DNA of 64,000 nucleotides from JAUILA01 sp964563925 (GTDB lineage Bacteria; Bacteroidota; Bacteroidia; Cytophagales; Cyclobacteriaceae): assembly GCA_964563925.1 (NCBI GenBank), contig CAZLZD010000001.1, positions 62,001 to 126,000 on the forward strand. Reading direction: 5' to 3'. Positions 1-8,915 of this stretch are shown here, one piece after another. The position numbers and the translations under genes were made by a program. The first letter of the stretch is position 1. Each line of letters begins with the position of its first letter. The notes under the pieces are model-generated. The model was not told where the DNA came from. It ran no database searches and worked only from the letters and a program-made list of their open reading frames with translations.

Positions 1-1767
1 AAAAAGATACCTGGTATCATAATTATATTCTCCACGGAAGAAAAGTGAGGTCAGGCGTTGTTCCGACTGGAATGATCCGGTATTGTTAAGGTATCCGCCT
101 GCTGCCTGGTTGGCAGATATATCTGCCAGGTCCAGGGAATTGTTGGGGATATTAAAGGCTGTTCCATTTAATCCTTCACTGATATTTCCGAAATAGGACA
201 TTCCTAGTGTCCCTTTTACCCCATGTACGTCCCCGAAAGTCTGATTGTAGTTCAGGAACGCCTCGAAATTATAATCCAGAAATGTATTCCTGTATTCATT
301 AACACTTGCGCCTCGTTCAATTTCCAGGTCACCGATATTTACAATAACCGGGTCAAGGTCTTCATTGGCCGCCGAATTGGCATATTTTCCAGGGCCATAC
401 CAAACAAGAGGGGAGAATGTCTTGCCATCCACCATCGCAAAATTATAGCCGGCGCGTCCGGTTAACGCAAACTGATCTGAAATATCGTACCGGATCTCCT
501 CCTTACCCACGAGTTTGTTCACCCGGGTATCATTGAATGTATTGGCAATCTGAGCAACCGGATTTATGATATCGGCTACGTTGGCCAGGTAGGAATACCG
601 GTCATTCACAAAAACCGGTTCGGTAGGGTAGGCATTTACTGCGTTGTATAGTACAGCCCCAATACCACCCTGGGCGATGCCACTGCTTTTTTCATGTGTG
701 TAAAGCATCACATGGGTGAGGTTGACCTTCCTGGCGAGATCCGTGGTGAAATTAATTCGGGCATTGTACCGGTCAAATGTGGCTTTGTCGCCACCCACGA
801 TGCCTTCCTGGCTGAAATATGAACCACCGATGGAATAGGTTGTTTTTTCTCCCCCTCCGTTTACCGTTAGGTTATAGTTCTGTACCGGGGCAGTTTGAAA
901 TACTTCCTCCTGCCAGTCTGTGCCTTCACCAAGTTCCACATTGGCGAATGGTGGTGCCTGGCCTCCGGCAGCAAATGCCTCATTCTTTAGTATGGCATAT
1001 TCCCGGGCATTGAGCAGGTCCAGTTTGCGTGCTGCTTCCTGAACACCATAATATCCTGAAAAGGAGAAGGACGGGGCACTGTTTTTTGATCCTTTTTTAG
1101 TTTCAATCAGGATCACACCATTGGCAGCGCGAACGCCGTAAATACCGGCCATGCCATCCTTAAGGACAGTAACATTTTCGATATCAGAGGGATTGAGGGC
1201 ATTGAGTCCTTCTGAATTGTAAATCACACCGTCTACAAGAATCAATGGGTCATTATCACCGTTGGTACTCAGTCCGCGGATGCGGATGTTTGAGGAAGCC
1301 CCCGGAGCTCCTGAATTTGTGGTGATATTCACCCCGGCAATCTGGCCCTGAAGTGCCTCATCGAGGCGCGGGAGGTTCTGACGTTCAACCTTGTCCCCGT
1401 CTACGCTGGAAACCGCGCCGGTGAGTTCTTTTTTCGTGGAAGTGCCGTATCCTACAACGACCACTTCACCAAGCGAAATGACATCCGGGTTCAGCCGGAT
1501 ATTAAAGGTAGTATTCGTCCCAATTGTTAACAACTGGGATTCGTATCCGATGAAACTTACCCGTAATTGGTCATTGGTATTTGCTTCCAGTGAAAACTCG
1601 CCGTTTGCATCTGTGATTGTGCCGCGGGTTGTTCCTTCCACCAGGATGTTTACCCCGACAAGGGGCTCTCCGTTCTCGTCGGTCACCGTACCTGAGACGA
1701 CCTGTGTCTGCCCGGCTGCCAGTAAGGGCAGGAGGGAAAACAGGACTAATGTAATAATTGATTTCAT
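1..1767 (-). CDS. SusC/RagA-family TonB-linked outer membrane transporter (3' part beyond the window edge)
   Basis: Outer-membrane importer that takes up oligosaccharides or peptides with TonB energy, normally with a SusD lipoprotein. The 589 residues present start at the ATG at 1767 with a Sec signal peptide (about 1-19). A carboxypeptidase-regulatory-like domain follows (about 22-105), then a TonB-box-like EVVVVGYGT, a plug domain (about 115-225, with IRIRG and ILVDG motifs) and the first part of the beta-barrel. The reading frame runs open to base 1, so the C-terminal barrel and any SusD lie to the left of the window. It is divergent from the sensor/regulator at 1976, and the 208 bp between them hold an inverted repeat. 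The neighbouring 3-keto-glycoside genes suggest a glycoside substrate; that is inference. Confidence 0.95.
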   Translation of the reverse strand, partial: MKSIITLVLFSLLPLLAAGQTQVVSGTVTDENGEPLVGVNILVEGTTRGTITDANGEFSLEANTNDQLRVSFIGYESQLLTIGTNTTFNIRLNPDVISLGEVVVVGYGTSTKKELTGAVSSVDGDKVERQNLPRLDEALQGQIAGVNITTNSGAPGASSNIRIRGLSTNGDNDPLILVDGVIYNSEGLNALNPSDIENVTVLKDGMAGIYGVRAANGVILIETKKGSKNSAPSFSFSGYYGVQEAARKLDLLNAREYAILKNEAFAAGGQAPPFANVELGEGTDWQEEVFQTAPVQNYNLTVNGGGEKTTYSIGGSYFSQEGIVGGDKATFDRYNARINFTTDLARKVNLTHVMLYTHEKSSGIAQGGIGAVLYNAVNAYPTEPVFVNDRYSYLANVADIINPVAQIANTFNDTRVNKLVGKEEIRYDISDQFALTGRAGYNFAMVDGKTFSPLVWYGPGKYANSAANEDLDPVIVNIGDLEIERGASVNEYRNTFLDYNFEAFLNYNQTFGDVHGVKGTLGMSYFGNISEGLNGTAFNIPNNSLDLADISANQAAGGYLNNTGSFQSEQRLTSLFFRGEYNYDTRYLF

Positions 1768-1821
1768 AGGGTTTGACTCTGTGTTAAAAGCATTGTGCCA
1801 AGATCAATATCCCATAGCTGA

Positions 1822-1897
1822 TGAGCAATTTTATGGATACATCAATACTACATCATACCAGTAAAAACAATTGCTCAAAAATACAACATGAGCAATT
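1822..1897. promoter_or_regulatory. Candidate operator: three copies of TGAGCAATT(T), two as an inverted repeat
   Basis: AATTGCTCA at 1869-1877 and TGAGCAATT at 1889-1897 form a perfect 9-bp inverted repeat with an 11-bp spacer. A third copy, TGAGCAATTT, lies at 1822-1831. All three are in the intergenic region between the divergent susC and the LuxR-type HTH regulator, so they are a plausible binding site for that regulator. No binding data support this; it rests on symmetry, repetition and position. Confidence 0.5.
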
Positions 1898-1975
1898 TGC
1901 AATCGTTTTAATGGTTATTAAAGCGGTTTTGACTAACTTACAGTACTATACAATTAACACCAGTCGTATACTACA

Positions 1976-4912
1976 ATGAAGCAAATCTGGGGATTCAGGG
2001 GATGTTGGATAATTCTGGCGTTCCTGATTACGGGAATCTGTCTGGGAGGATTCGGGCAGGCATCAGGACAGGTACAGCAGGGCCTGCCTTTCAGTACTTT
2101 TTTCTCCAGCACAGATTACAAGGGTGGCATGCAGAACTGGTCTATTACCCAGAGCAGGGAAGGTATTCTTTACGTGGCGAATAATTTTGGTTTGCTGGAA
2201 TATGACGGAACGACATGGAGTCTTTACCGGCTTCCTTCTTCCACAAAAATCAGGGACGTAAAGGTGGGGAATAATGGGTTTATATATGTGGCCGGACAGG
2301 CGGACTTTGGTTTTTTTGCCCCGGGAAATCTGGGGCGGCTAGAATATGTTTCCCTCGCAGACAGCCTGCCCGGCGAGGTACGCAATTTTGATGAGACCTG
2401 GCGTATTTTTATTTCCGGGGAATCGGTCATATACTGTACATTTCAAAAGTTATTCCGCTTTTCTGACTCGGGAGAATTCCAGGAATTGATCAGTCCGCCC
2501 TCCCGGCCGGAGAGTTTTGTGATAACGGGGAATCAATTATATGCAAGTCTAGCCGAACTGGGTATGGCGGAATTGGTTCAGGACTCACTGGTACTTTACC
2601 GGAATCAGTCGGCTTTCAGGAATAAGGTGGTTACCGGTATTTTACCCCTCTCCCAGGGTAAGATGTGGATTTCCACACGGAACAATGGCATCTTTATACT
2701 GGAAGCAGATGGTACAGGCAACCCACTGTCCGGTGACATATTTGATCAGACAAAAACAGGTAGTATCAATGAATCTATCCGTCTGTCAAACGGGTGGATA
2801 GCCGTAGGGACCCAATATGGAGGTGTATTTCTTTTTGAGGAGAATGGCCGGCTTATCCAGCATCTGAATAAGGATCACGGACTCAATAACCGGACGGTCC
2901 TGTCGCTGTTTGAGGACCGCAACCGGAATCTTTGGGTAGGTCATAATAATGGCATATCACAAGTGGAATTATCCCTGCCGTTTCGCCAGATTAATGAGCA
3001 TGCAGGCCTTCCGGGAACCGGGTACGATGCATTCCGGCGCGATAACAATCTGTACCTTGGTACCAATAATGGTCTTTACCTCAGGAATATGGCACGTCCG
3101 TCGTTTGATGAACTGGATCTGATCCCGGGCACACAGGACCAGGTGTATTACATTAACCAGGTGGATGGTATATTGATGCTGGGGCACCAGCGTGGCGCAT
3201 TTGTGGTTAAGGGTGATGAGGCGGCCATGGTTTCTGATGTTCCCGGAGCCTGGACATTCCTTCCCTTGCGTGAACATCCTGATTATATCCTGGGTGGTAA
3301 TTATGACGGATTAACCCTTTTCAGGAAGGAGAAAGGGAGGGTTATTTATGTCAGGCGGATCCGGGGATTTTCGGAATCTTCCCGGGTTATGGAACAGGAT
3401 GCAGAAGGAAAAATCTGGATGACTCATGGATATAAGGGAGTCTTTCAACTCTCCCTGAATGACGCCCTGGATTCTGTTTCTGTCAGGAAGTACACCGAAG
3501 CTGACGGACTTCCGTCCAATTTGCTCATCAATGTCTGGCAAATAAATAACCGGCTTGTTTTTTCCACCGTTTCAGGAATTTACAGCTACGACAAGTCGGC
3601 CGACCGCTTCGTCCCGGATGCATTTTTTACGCCTTTCATTCCACCCGGCACCATTATTATTAGTATGGCCGAGGACCCCCTGGGGAATATTTATTTTACG
3701 GCCACCGGGGAAATGGGTGTGCTGCAAAAACAGCGAAACGGAGATTATATTCGGAAGACGGATATTTTCGCCCGGATACACCCGCTGCTGAATGACGACC
3801 TGCAGAAGGTTATCGTCCTGAAGGCCAATGAAGTGCTTTTTCCGGCAAAGGAAGGGTTTGTATATTATGACAACGAGTTCAATTCAGGTATCCAGGAGGC
3901 TCAGTTTCAAACGCTGATCAGGTCGGTTCGGGCCGGCAATTCATATGATTCGCTGCTATCAACCGGTATCTATCGAACCGATAAGGGTGTGGAGATTGCA
4001 CAACCCGGGTCCAGCGTTCCTGTGCTGGAGCATCAGATGAATTCAGTGCGATTTACATATAGCGCACCCTATTTCAGCATGCAGGATCGTATTGAGTATC
4101 AGTACCGGCTCAGAAACTTTGATGCGGATTTTGGAGAATGGACTATCCGTGCAGAGAAGGAATATACCAATCTGGCCCCTGGCGAATATACTTTTGAGGT
4201 TCGTGCAAGAAACAGTTACGGTCAGGAGGGTGCACTGGCGGCGTATTCTTTTGTGATCGAACCCCCATGGTACATGACGGGTGCTGCCTATACTATTTTT
4301 ACTTTGGCCATGACTATTCTGCTGATTGCGGTCATGATTTTAGTGGATAAACAATATCAGAAAAAACGGCGTGCCCTCGAAGAAAAGCAATCTTCGGAGA
4401 TTGAAAAGAAAAATTCGGTTTTGCGAAACCGTGAAGAAGAGATCGAAAGGTTGCGTAATGAAAAGCTTAAGGCTGAGATAAACAGTAAAAATAAGGAGCT
4501 TGCTTCCACGACCATGCTGCTGATCCACAAGAATTCATTTATGAATACGATCAAGCATAACCTTTCCGGGCTGGCCAGGAAGAACGATTCCAGCGAAGTG
4601 ACCAGTGAGATAGACAAGATCATGACGACCATTGATAAGAATATTTCACAGGATGACGGCTGGGAGCAATTCCAGATTCATTTCGATGAAGTACACGGTG
4701 ATTTTGCGAGCCGTATCCAACAGGATTATGGCGACCTGAGCCCCCAGGAACTAAAACTGAGCGCTTACCTGCGGATGAATCTGTCCACCAAGGAGATTGC
4801 CCAGCTGATGAATATTTCTGTTCGCGGAGTGGAAGTGGCCCGATACAGGCTCAGAAAGAAACTTGACCTTGACCGTTCGGTGAATTTGCAGGAATTTATC
4901 CTTAAGTATTGA
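1976..4912 (+). CDS. Membrane-bound propeller/Y_Y_Y sensor with C-terminal LuxR-type HTH
   Basis: One-component ligand sensor and transcription regulator of the kind that controls Bacteroidota glycan loci. An N-terminal signal segment (about 8-32) leads to a periplasmic region of about 650 residues with beta-propeller repeats (such as NLWVGHNNGI). A Y_Y_Y domain follows (about 700-760), then one transmembrane helix (about 765-792) and a cytoplasmic coiled coil rich in Glu, Lys and Arg (about 795-870). A GerE/LuxR-like helix-turn-helix lies at about 920-970 (SPQELKLSAYLR, STKEIAQLMNIS). There is no histidine kinase or receiver domain, unlike hybrid two-component systems. It is divergent from susC and upstream of the DUF1080 and oxidoreductase genes, so it probably controls both. 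The ligand is unknown. Confidence 0.9.
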   Translation: MKQIWGFRGCWIILAFLITGICLGGFGQASGQVQQGLPFSTFFSSTDYKGGMQNWSITQSREGILYVANNFGLLEYDGTTWSLYRLPSSTKIRDVKVGNNGFIYVAGQADFGFFAPGNLGRLEYVSLADSLPGEVRNFDETWRIFISGESVIYCTFQKLFRFSDSGEFQELISPPSRPESFVITGNQLYASLAELGMAELVQDSLVLYRNQSAFRNKVVTGILPLSQGKMWISTRNNGIFILEADGTGNPLSGDIFDQTKTGSINESIRLSNGWIAVGTQYGGVFLFEENGRLIQHLNKDHGLNNRTVLSLFEDRNRNLWVGHNNGISQVELSLPFRQINEHAGLPGTGYDAFRRDNNLYLGTNNGLYLRNMARPSFDELDLIPGTQDQVYYINQVDGILMLGHQRGAFVVKGDEAAMVSDVPGAWTFLPLREHPDYILGGNYDGLTLFRKEKGRVIYVRRIRGFSESSRVMEQDAEGKIWMTHGYKGVFQLSLNDALDSVSVRKYTEADGLPSNLLINVWQINNRLVFSTVSGIYSYDKSADRFVPDAFFTPFIPPGTIIISMAEDPLGNIYFTATGEMGVLQKQRNGDYIRKTDIFARIHPLLNDDLQKVIVLKANEVLFPAKEGFVYYDNEFNSGIQEAQFQTLIRSVRAGNSYDSLLSTGIYRTDKGVEIAQPGSSVPVLEHQMNSVRFTYSAPYFSMQDRIEYQYRLRNFDADFGEWTIRAEKEYTNLAPGEYTFEVRARNSYGQEGALAAYSFVIEPPWYMTGAAYTIFTLAMTILLIAVMILVDKQYQKKRRALEEKQSSEIEKKNSVLRNREEEIERLRNEKLKAEINSKNKELASTTMLLIHKNSFMNTIKHNLSGLARKNDSSEVTSEIDKIMTTIDKNISQDDGWEQFQIHFDEVHGDFASRIQQDYGDLSPQELKLSAYLRMNLSTKEIAQLMNISVRGVEVARYRLRKKLDLDRSVNLQEFILKY

Positions 4913-5005
4913 TACCCGGATCTAAGTTTGTTAGAAGTACCAACTTTCTCAGGTGCGGCTGGCAGGAAACCGGGTTAAGTGATATATTGTAAGAAATAAT
5001 TAAAT

Positions 5006-6379
5006 ATGAAGTATACATTTTCACTGAGCATTCTCCTGACATTCGCTTGCTCGGTTACGCTAAACGCACAATGGAAAGACCTCTCTGCACAAGGAAAAAA
5101 AGACTGGCAGCAGGTGGGCGGCTCTGCCGATTATGTCATAAAAGATAATGTGATTACGGGTACTGCCGTATTAAATTCTCCCAATTCCTTCCTGGTTACC
5201 AGGGAGACCTACGGCGACTTTATCCTGGAGGCGGAAGTCTTTATGAACAGTCAGATGAATTCCGGAATTCAAATCCGATCCAATATGGATCCCGAATACA
5301 GGGATGGTGTATTTCACGGGTACCAGGTTGAGCTTGACCCGAGTCCGCGGGCATTTTCCGGGGGGATCTATGATGAACAGCGCCGAGGCTGGCTTTACCC
5401 GCTGAGCCGGAATGCCAAAGCCCAGGATGCGCTGTTGCTCGGGTCCTGGAACAAGATCCGCATTGAGGCGGTAGGTTCACACATAAACACCTGGATTAAC
5501 GGGGTGCATTGCGCCCGCCTGGTGGATGACATGACAGCATCGGGCCATATCGGACTTCAGGTACACAGTATCAGTCAGGAGTCAGGACTTGAAGGTGCCG
5601 AAGTTAAATGGCGTAATATCCGTATTTTGGAAACAGGCCTGCAGGAGCACCTGATGAACCGTGATCCGCAGACGCCTGAGATCAGCTACCTGGTTAACAG
5701 CCTCACCGACTGGGAGGAGAAAAATGGTTTCAGGCTCTTGTGGGACGGGAAAACCTCCGATGGCTGGAGGGGTGCCAAAATGGATGATTTCCCCACTTCT
5801 GGCTGGGAAATGAAGAATGGTGAACTTACGATTCTTGCCACCGACGGCGGTGAATCGACCGGACCTGGCGACATAGTCACCACCAGCAATTACTCGGATT
5901 TCGAACTCGAACTTGAATTCAAAATCACAGAAGGCGCCAACAGTGGCATAAAATATTTTGTGGATCCGCAGCTCAATAAAGGCGAAGGATCTGCTATTGG
6001 TTGCGAATTCCAGATACTGGATGATCAGCGTCACCCGGATGCGAAAATGGGAAAGGATGGCAACCGCACGGTCGGGTCACTGTATGACCTGCTGGCTGCG
6101 GAAAACCTTTCCGTGCCCGGAAGAGCAAAACAGTTTAAAGGAGTAGGGCAGTGGAACAAGGCCCGGATTGTATCGGTCGACGGACATGTGGAACACTGGC
6201 TCAATAATGAAAAGGTGGTGGAATACGACCGGTTTTCACAAATGTTTGAAGGACTGGTGGCATACAGTAAGTATGCAGATTGGGAAGGATTCGGACAGTG
6301 GCCCGAAGGCAGCATTCTCCTGCAGGACCATGGAAATACCGTGAGCTTCCGCAGTATTAAGATCAGGGAACTGAATTAA
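5006..6379 (+). CDS. Secreted tandem DUF1080 protein (3-keto-disaccharide hydrolase family)
   Basis: Signal peptide (about 1-21, ending LNAQ) followed by two concanavalin-like DUF1080 domains, about residues 24-205 and 235-455. Pfam renamed this family 3-keto-disaccharide hydrolase after members that cleave 3-keto-glucosides. Shared family features visible in both halves are the GD(F)xLxxE-type strand, the NSGI(Q/K) motif and WN(K)xRI. Most family members have one domain, and the two here differ in sequence, so one may be catalytic and the other binding. The stop codon overlaps the start of the next gene (TAATG), indicating translational coupling with the oxidoreductases. The substrate is not evident. 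Confidence 0.88.
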   Translation: MKYTFSLSILLTFACSVTLNAQWKDLSAQGKKDWQQVGGSADYVIKDNVITGTAVLNSPNSFLVTRETYGDFILEAEVFMNSQMNSGIQIRSNMDPEYRDGVFHGYQVELDPSPRAFSGGIYDEQRRGWLYPLSRNAKAQDALLLGSWNKIRIEAVGSHINTWINGVHCARLVDDMTASGHIGLQVHSISQESGLEGAEVKWRNIRILETGLQEHLMNRDPQTPEISYLVNSLTDWEEKNGFRLLWDGKTSDGWRGAKMDDFPTSGWEMKNGELTILATDGGESTGPGDIVTTSNYSDFELELEFKITEGANSGIKYFVDPQLNKGEGSAIGCEFQILDDQRHPDAKMGKDGNRTVGSLYDLLAAENLSVPGRAKQFKGVGQWNKARIVSVDGHVEHWLNNEKVVEYDRFSQMFEGLVAYSKYADWEGFGQWPEGSILLQDHGNTVSFRSIKIRELN

Positions 6380-7572
6380 TGGACAAACCGCAAAACCGGC
6401 GCGATTTTCTGAAATCAGGAATGGTCCTGGGAGGCGGTCTCATGCTTTCGCCGCTACCGCTCTGGTCAGGGTCCCGTCCCCTTAATGTGGGGGTTATTGG
6501 CACCGGCAGCCGGGGTAACGGACTCATCAGGCTGATGAATCAGTTGGATTCCATGAATGTAGTTGCTTGTGCTGACATCATTCCATTTCGCCTGGAAGAA
6601 GGTCTATCCCTGGCTCATCAGGCCCGGGGATATCGTGATTACAGGGCGCTTCTTGACGATTCACAGGCAGAGGCAGTAGTGATAGCAACACCCTTCAGCA
6701 CGCATGATGAAATAGCTATTGCCTCGCTGGATGCCGGCAAGCATGTATATTGCGAAAAAACCCTGGCGAAAGGCATTCCTCAAATTCAGGCTTTAGCAGA
6801 TAAGGCGCGTAATTCAAAAGTCGTTTTCCAGACAGGCCACCAGTATCACAGCAGCCCGCTGTATAATAAAGTGAGGGAAATAATCCAAGAGGGATACCTG
6901 GGCGAGATCACCTCCATTGAATGCCAGTGGAATCGTAACGGGGATTGGCGGCGTCCCGTACCTGATCCTGAGTGGGAGCGGCTGATAAACTGGAGAATGT
7001 ACCGCGAGTATTCCGGCGGATTAACCGCAGAGCTTTGTTCCCACCAGATTGATTTTATCAACTGGGTCACCGGGAGTCATCCTGAAATGATCACAGGCTT
7101 CGGCGGTATTGACCACTGGAAGGACGGCAGGGAAACCTATGACAATATCCACCTGCTCTTTACCTACCCTTCGGGACTGGACGCATCGTTTACCTGTACA
7201 ACGACGAATGGGTTTGAGGATTACCAGATAAGGATTCTTGGCTCGAAGGCAACGGTGCTCCTGGATTATACAACCGCCAAAATATATGCTGAAAATACTG
7301 GGGAAATGGAGAAAGGACTTGTGGATGGAGTCTCCGGTGCAACCCTGAAGGCCTGGTCCAAAGGGCAGGGGGTCCCGGTGAATGCACCCTCCAATGATCC
7401 GACACTCAACGCACTTCAGCAGTTTTATTCGTCCGTTACTGAAAATGCTCCGGTGCTGTCGGATATCCGGACCGGAGCCATCACGGCAAAGTGTGTGCAG
7501 ATGTCCCTGGACGCGATGGATCAAAACACGGTCGTCCGGTGGAATGATTACCCTGAACTACAATTTAACTGA
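6379..7572 (+). CDS. Gfo/Idh/MocA-family oxidoreductase with Tat-like signal
   Basis: NAD(P)-dependent sugar dehydrogenase family protein. The N-terminus carries an RRDFLKSG Tat-type motif before a hydrophobic stretch. A Rossmann fold follows (VGVIGTGSRG at about 36-45) and then the C-terminal alpha/beta domain. The usual EKP motif is EKT here (E126, K127, T128), keeping the catalytic lysine. Overlap with the DUF1080 gene and the second family member downstream suggest a periplasmic pathway in which a sugar hydroxyl, possibly C3, is oxidised before bond cleavage. That pathway role is inferred from known DUF1080 plus Gfo/Idh/MocA operons; the family assignment itself is secure. Confidence 0.9.
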   Translation: MDKPQNRRDFLKSGMVLGGGLMLSPLPLWSGSRPLNVGVIGTGSRGNGLIRLMNQLDSMNVVACADIIPFRLEEGLSLAHQARGYRDYRALLDDSQAEAVVIATPFSTHDEIAIASLDAGKHVYCEKTLAKGIPQIQALADKARNSKVVFQTGHQYHSSPLYNKVREIIQEGYLGEITSIECQWNRNGDWRRPVPDPEWERLINWRMYREYSGGLTAELCSHQIDFINWVTGSHPEMITGFGGIDHWKDGRETYDNIHLLFTYPSGLDASFTCTTTNGFEDYQIRILGSKATVLLDYTTAKIYAENTGEMEKGLVDGVSGATLKAWSKGQGVPVNAPSNDPTLNALQQFYSSVTENAPVLSDIRTGAITAKCVQMSLDAMDQNTVVRWNDYPELQFN

Positions 7573-7583
7573 ATACCAAGATT

Positions 7584-8915
7584 ATGAACAAGCAATCCCG
7601 AAGATCATTTGTCAAGCAGTCGACGCTCGCCGGAATGGGCACGGCATTGTACCTGTCCTCCGGCCGTCTTATGGCCTTTCCGCAAACTGAAAATGTAAAT
7701 ATTGCCATCATCGGCACCGGGGGCAGGTCCTATGCGCTGGCACAGGCTATATCCAAATGCTCCAACGTCAGGCTCACCCATGCCTGTGACGTCGACAGCG
7801 TGCGTCTGGATGCTTTTCTGAAACGGGCCGGAGAGGGTATGGGGTACGTGCCAAAGCGTGAGAAGGATTTCAGGAGATTACTGGAGAATAAGGATATTGA
7901 TGCCATAGCCATTGCCACGCCGGAACATTGGCATGCACCCATGGCTATTATGGGAATGGAAGCGGGAAAACATGTCTATGTGGAAAAACCGTGCAGCCAC
8001 AACCTCAGGGAGAATGAATTGCTTGTCGGGGCGTACCAAAAGTATGGAAAGGCCTGTCAGATGGGTAACCAGCAGCGTTCTTCCCTCACTTCCGCTGCGG
8101 CAGTGAAGGACATCAGGGAAGGGATCATCGGTGATGTATATTATGCGAAGGCATGGTATTCCAATTCAAGAGGATCCATCGGGCAGGGTAAAGAAATACC
8201 CGTTCCTGATACCCTGGACTGGGAACTATGGCAGGGTCCTGCACCCAGGGAGGCTTATCGTGACAACGTACACCCGTACAACTGGCATTGGTTTAAAGCC
8301 TGGGGAACCGGTGAAATCCACAATAACGGCACCCATGAGATGGATATTTGTCGCTGGGCCCTGGGTGTGGATTACCCGGTAAGGGTGGTATCTACCGGAG
8401 GCCGGTATCATTTTGCGGATGATGACTGGGAATTTTATGATACCCAGAATGCAGATTATGAATTTGAGGGAGGTAAAATGCTTACCTGGGAAGGCCGAAG
8501 CTGCAACAACATGCAGCAATATGAGCGTGGCCGGGGAGCGATTATACATGGTACCAAAGGCAGTATTTTGCTGGACAGGGATGGCTATACCTTATTTGAC
8601 CTGAATGGAAAAACACTAAGCTATACTTCAGAACAGAACAGCGGTACATCTTCATCGACCAGTGATACGAGTGGTTTTGATTCGCTGACCGTCCGCCATA
8701 TGCAGAACTTTGTGAATGCCATCCGTACCGGGGAGACCCTGCATTCCCCGATAAATGAGGCAAGTATCAGCACGCATTTGTGTCACCTCGGAAATATCGC
8801 ACAGGAACTTGAAGTAAGCCTCAAAGTGAATCCTGCAAACGGAAAAGTGGTCGATAACCCTACGGCATTGGAAAAATGGGGCCGGGAGTACGCACCCGGA
8901 TGGGAAATGTCCTGA
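7584..8915 (+). CDS. Second Gfo/Idh/MocA-family oxidoreductase with Tat-like signal
   Basis: The N-terminus has SRRSFVKQS followed by a hydrophobic segment, a Tat signal of the Bacteroidota Gfo/Idh/MocA type. A Rossmann motif IAIIGTGGRS follows at about residue 40. The catalytic EKP is intact (E134, K135, P136), and the conserved GTHEMDICRWALG stretch contains the family's His/Asp region. It lies 11 bp after the preceding paralogue and probably in the same transcript. Its stop at 8913-8915 directly abuts the stop of the convergent antiporter gene. It presumably acts on the same sugar as its neighbour, perhaps as the opposite redox step. Confidence 0.92.
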   Translation: MNKQSRRSFVKQSTLAGMGTALYLSSGRLMAFPQTENVNIAIIGTGGRSYALAQAISKCSNVRLTHACDVDSVRLDAFLKRAGEGMGYVPKREKDFRRLLENKDIDAIAIATPEHWHAPMAIMGMEAGKHVYVEKPCSHNLRENELLVGAYQKYGKACQMGNQQRSSLTSAAAVKDIREGIIGDVYYAKAWYSNSRGSIGQGKEIPVPDTLDWELWQGPAPREAYRDNVHPYNWHWFKAWGTGEIHNNGTHEMDICRWALGVDYPVRVVSTGGRYHFADDDWEFYDTQNADYEFEGGKMLTWEGRSCNNMQQYERGRGAIIHGTKGSILLDRDGYTLFDLNGKTLSYTSEQNSGTSSSTSDTSGFDSLTVRHMQNFVNAIRTGETLHSPINEASISTHLCHLGNIAQELEVSLKVNPANGKVVDNPTALEKWGREYAPGWEMS

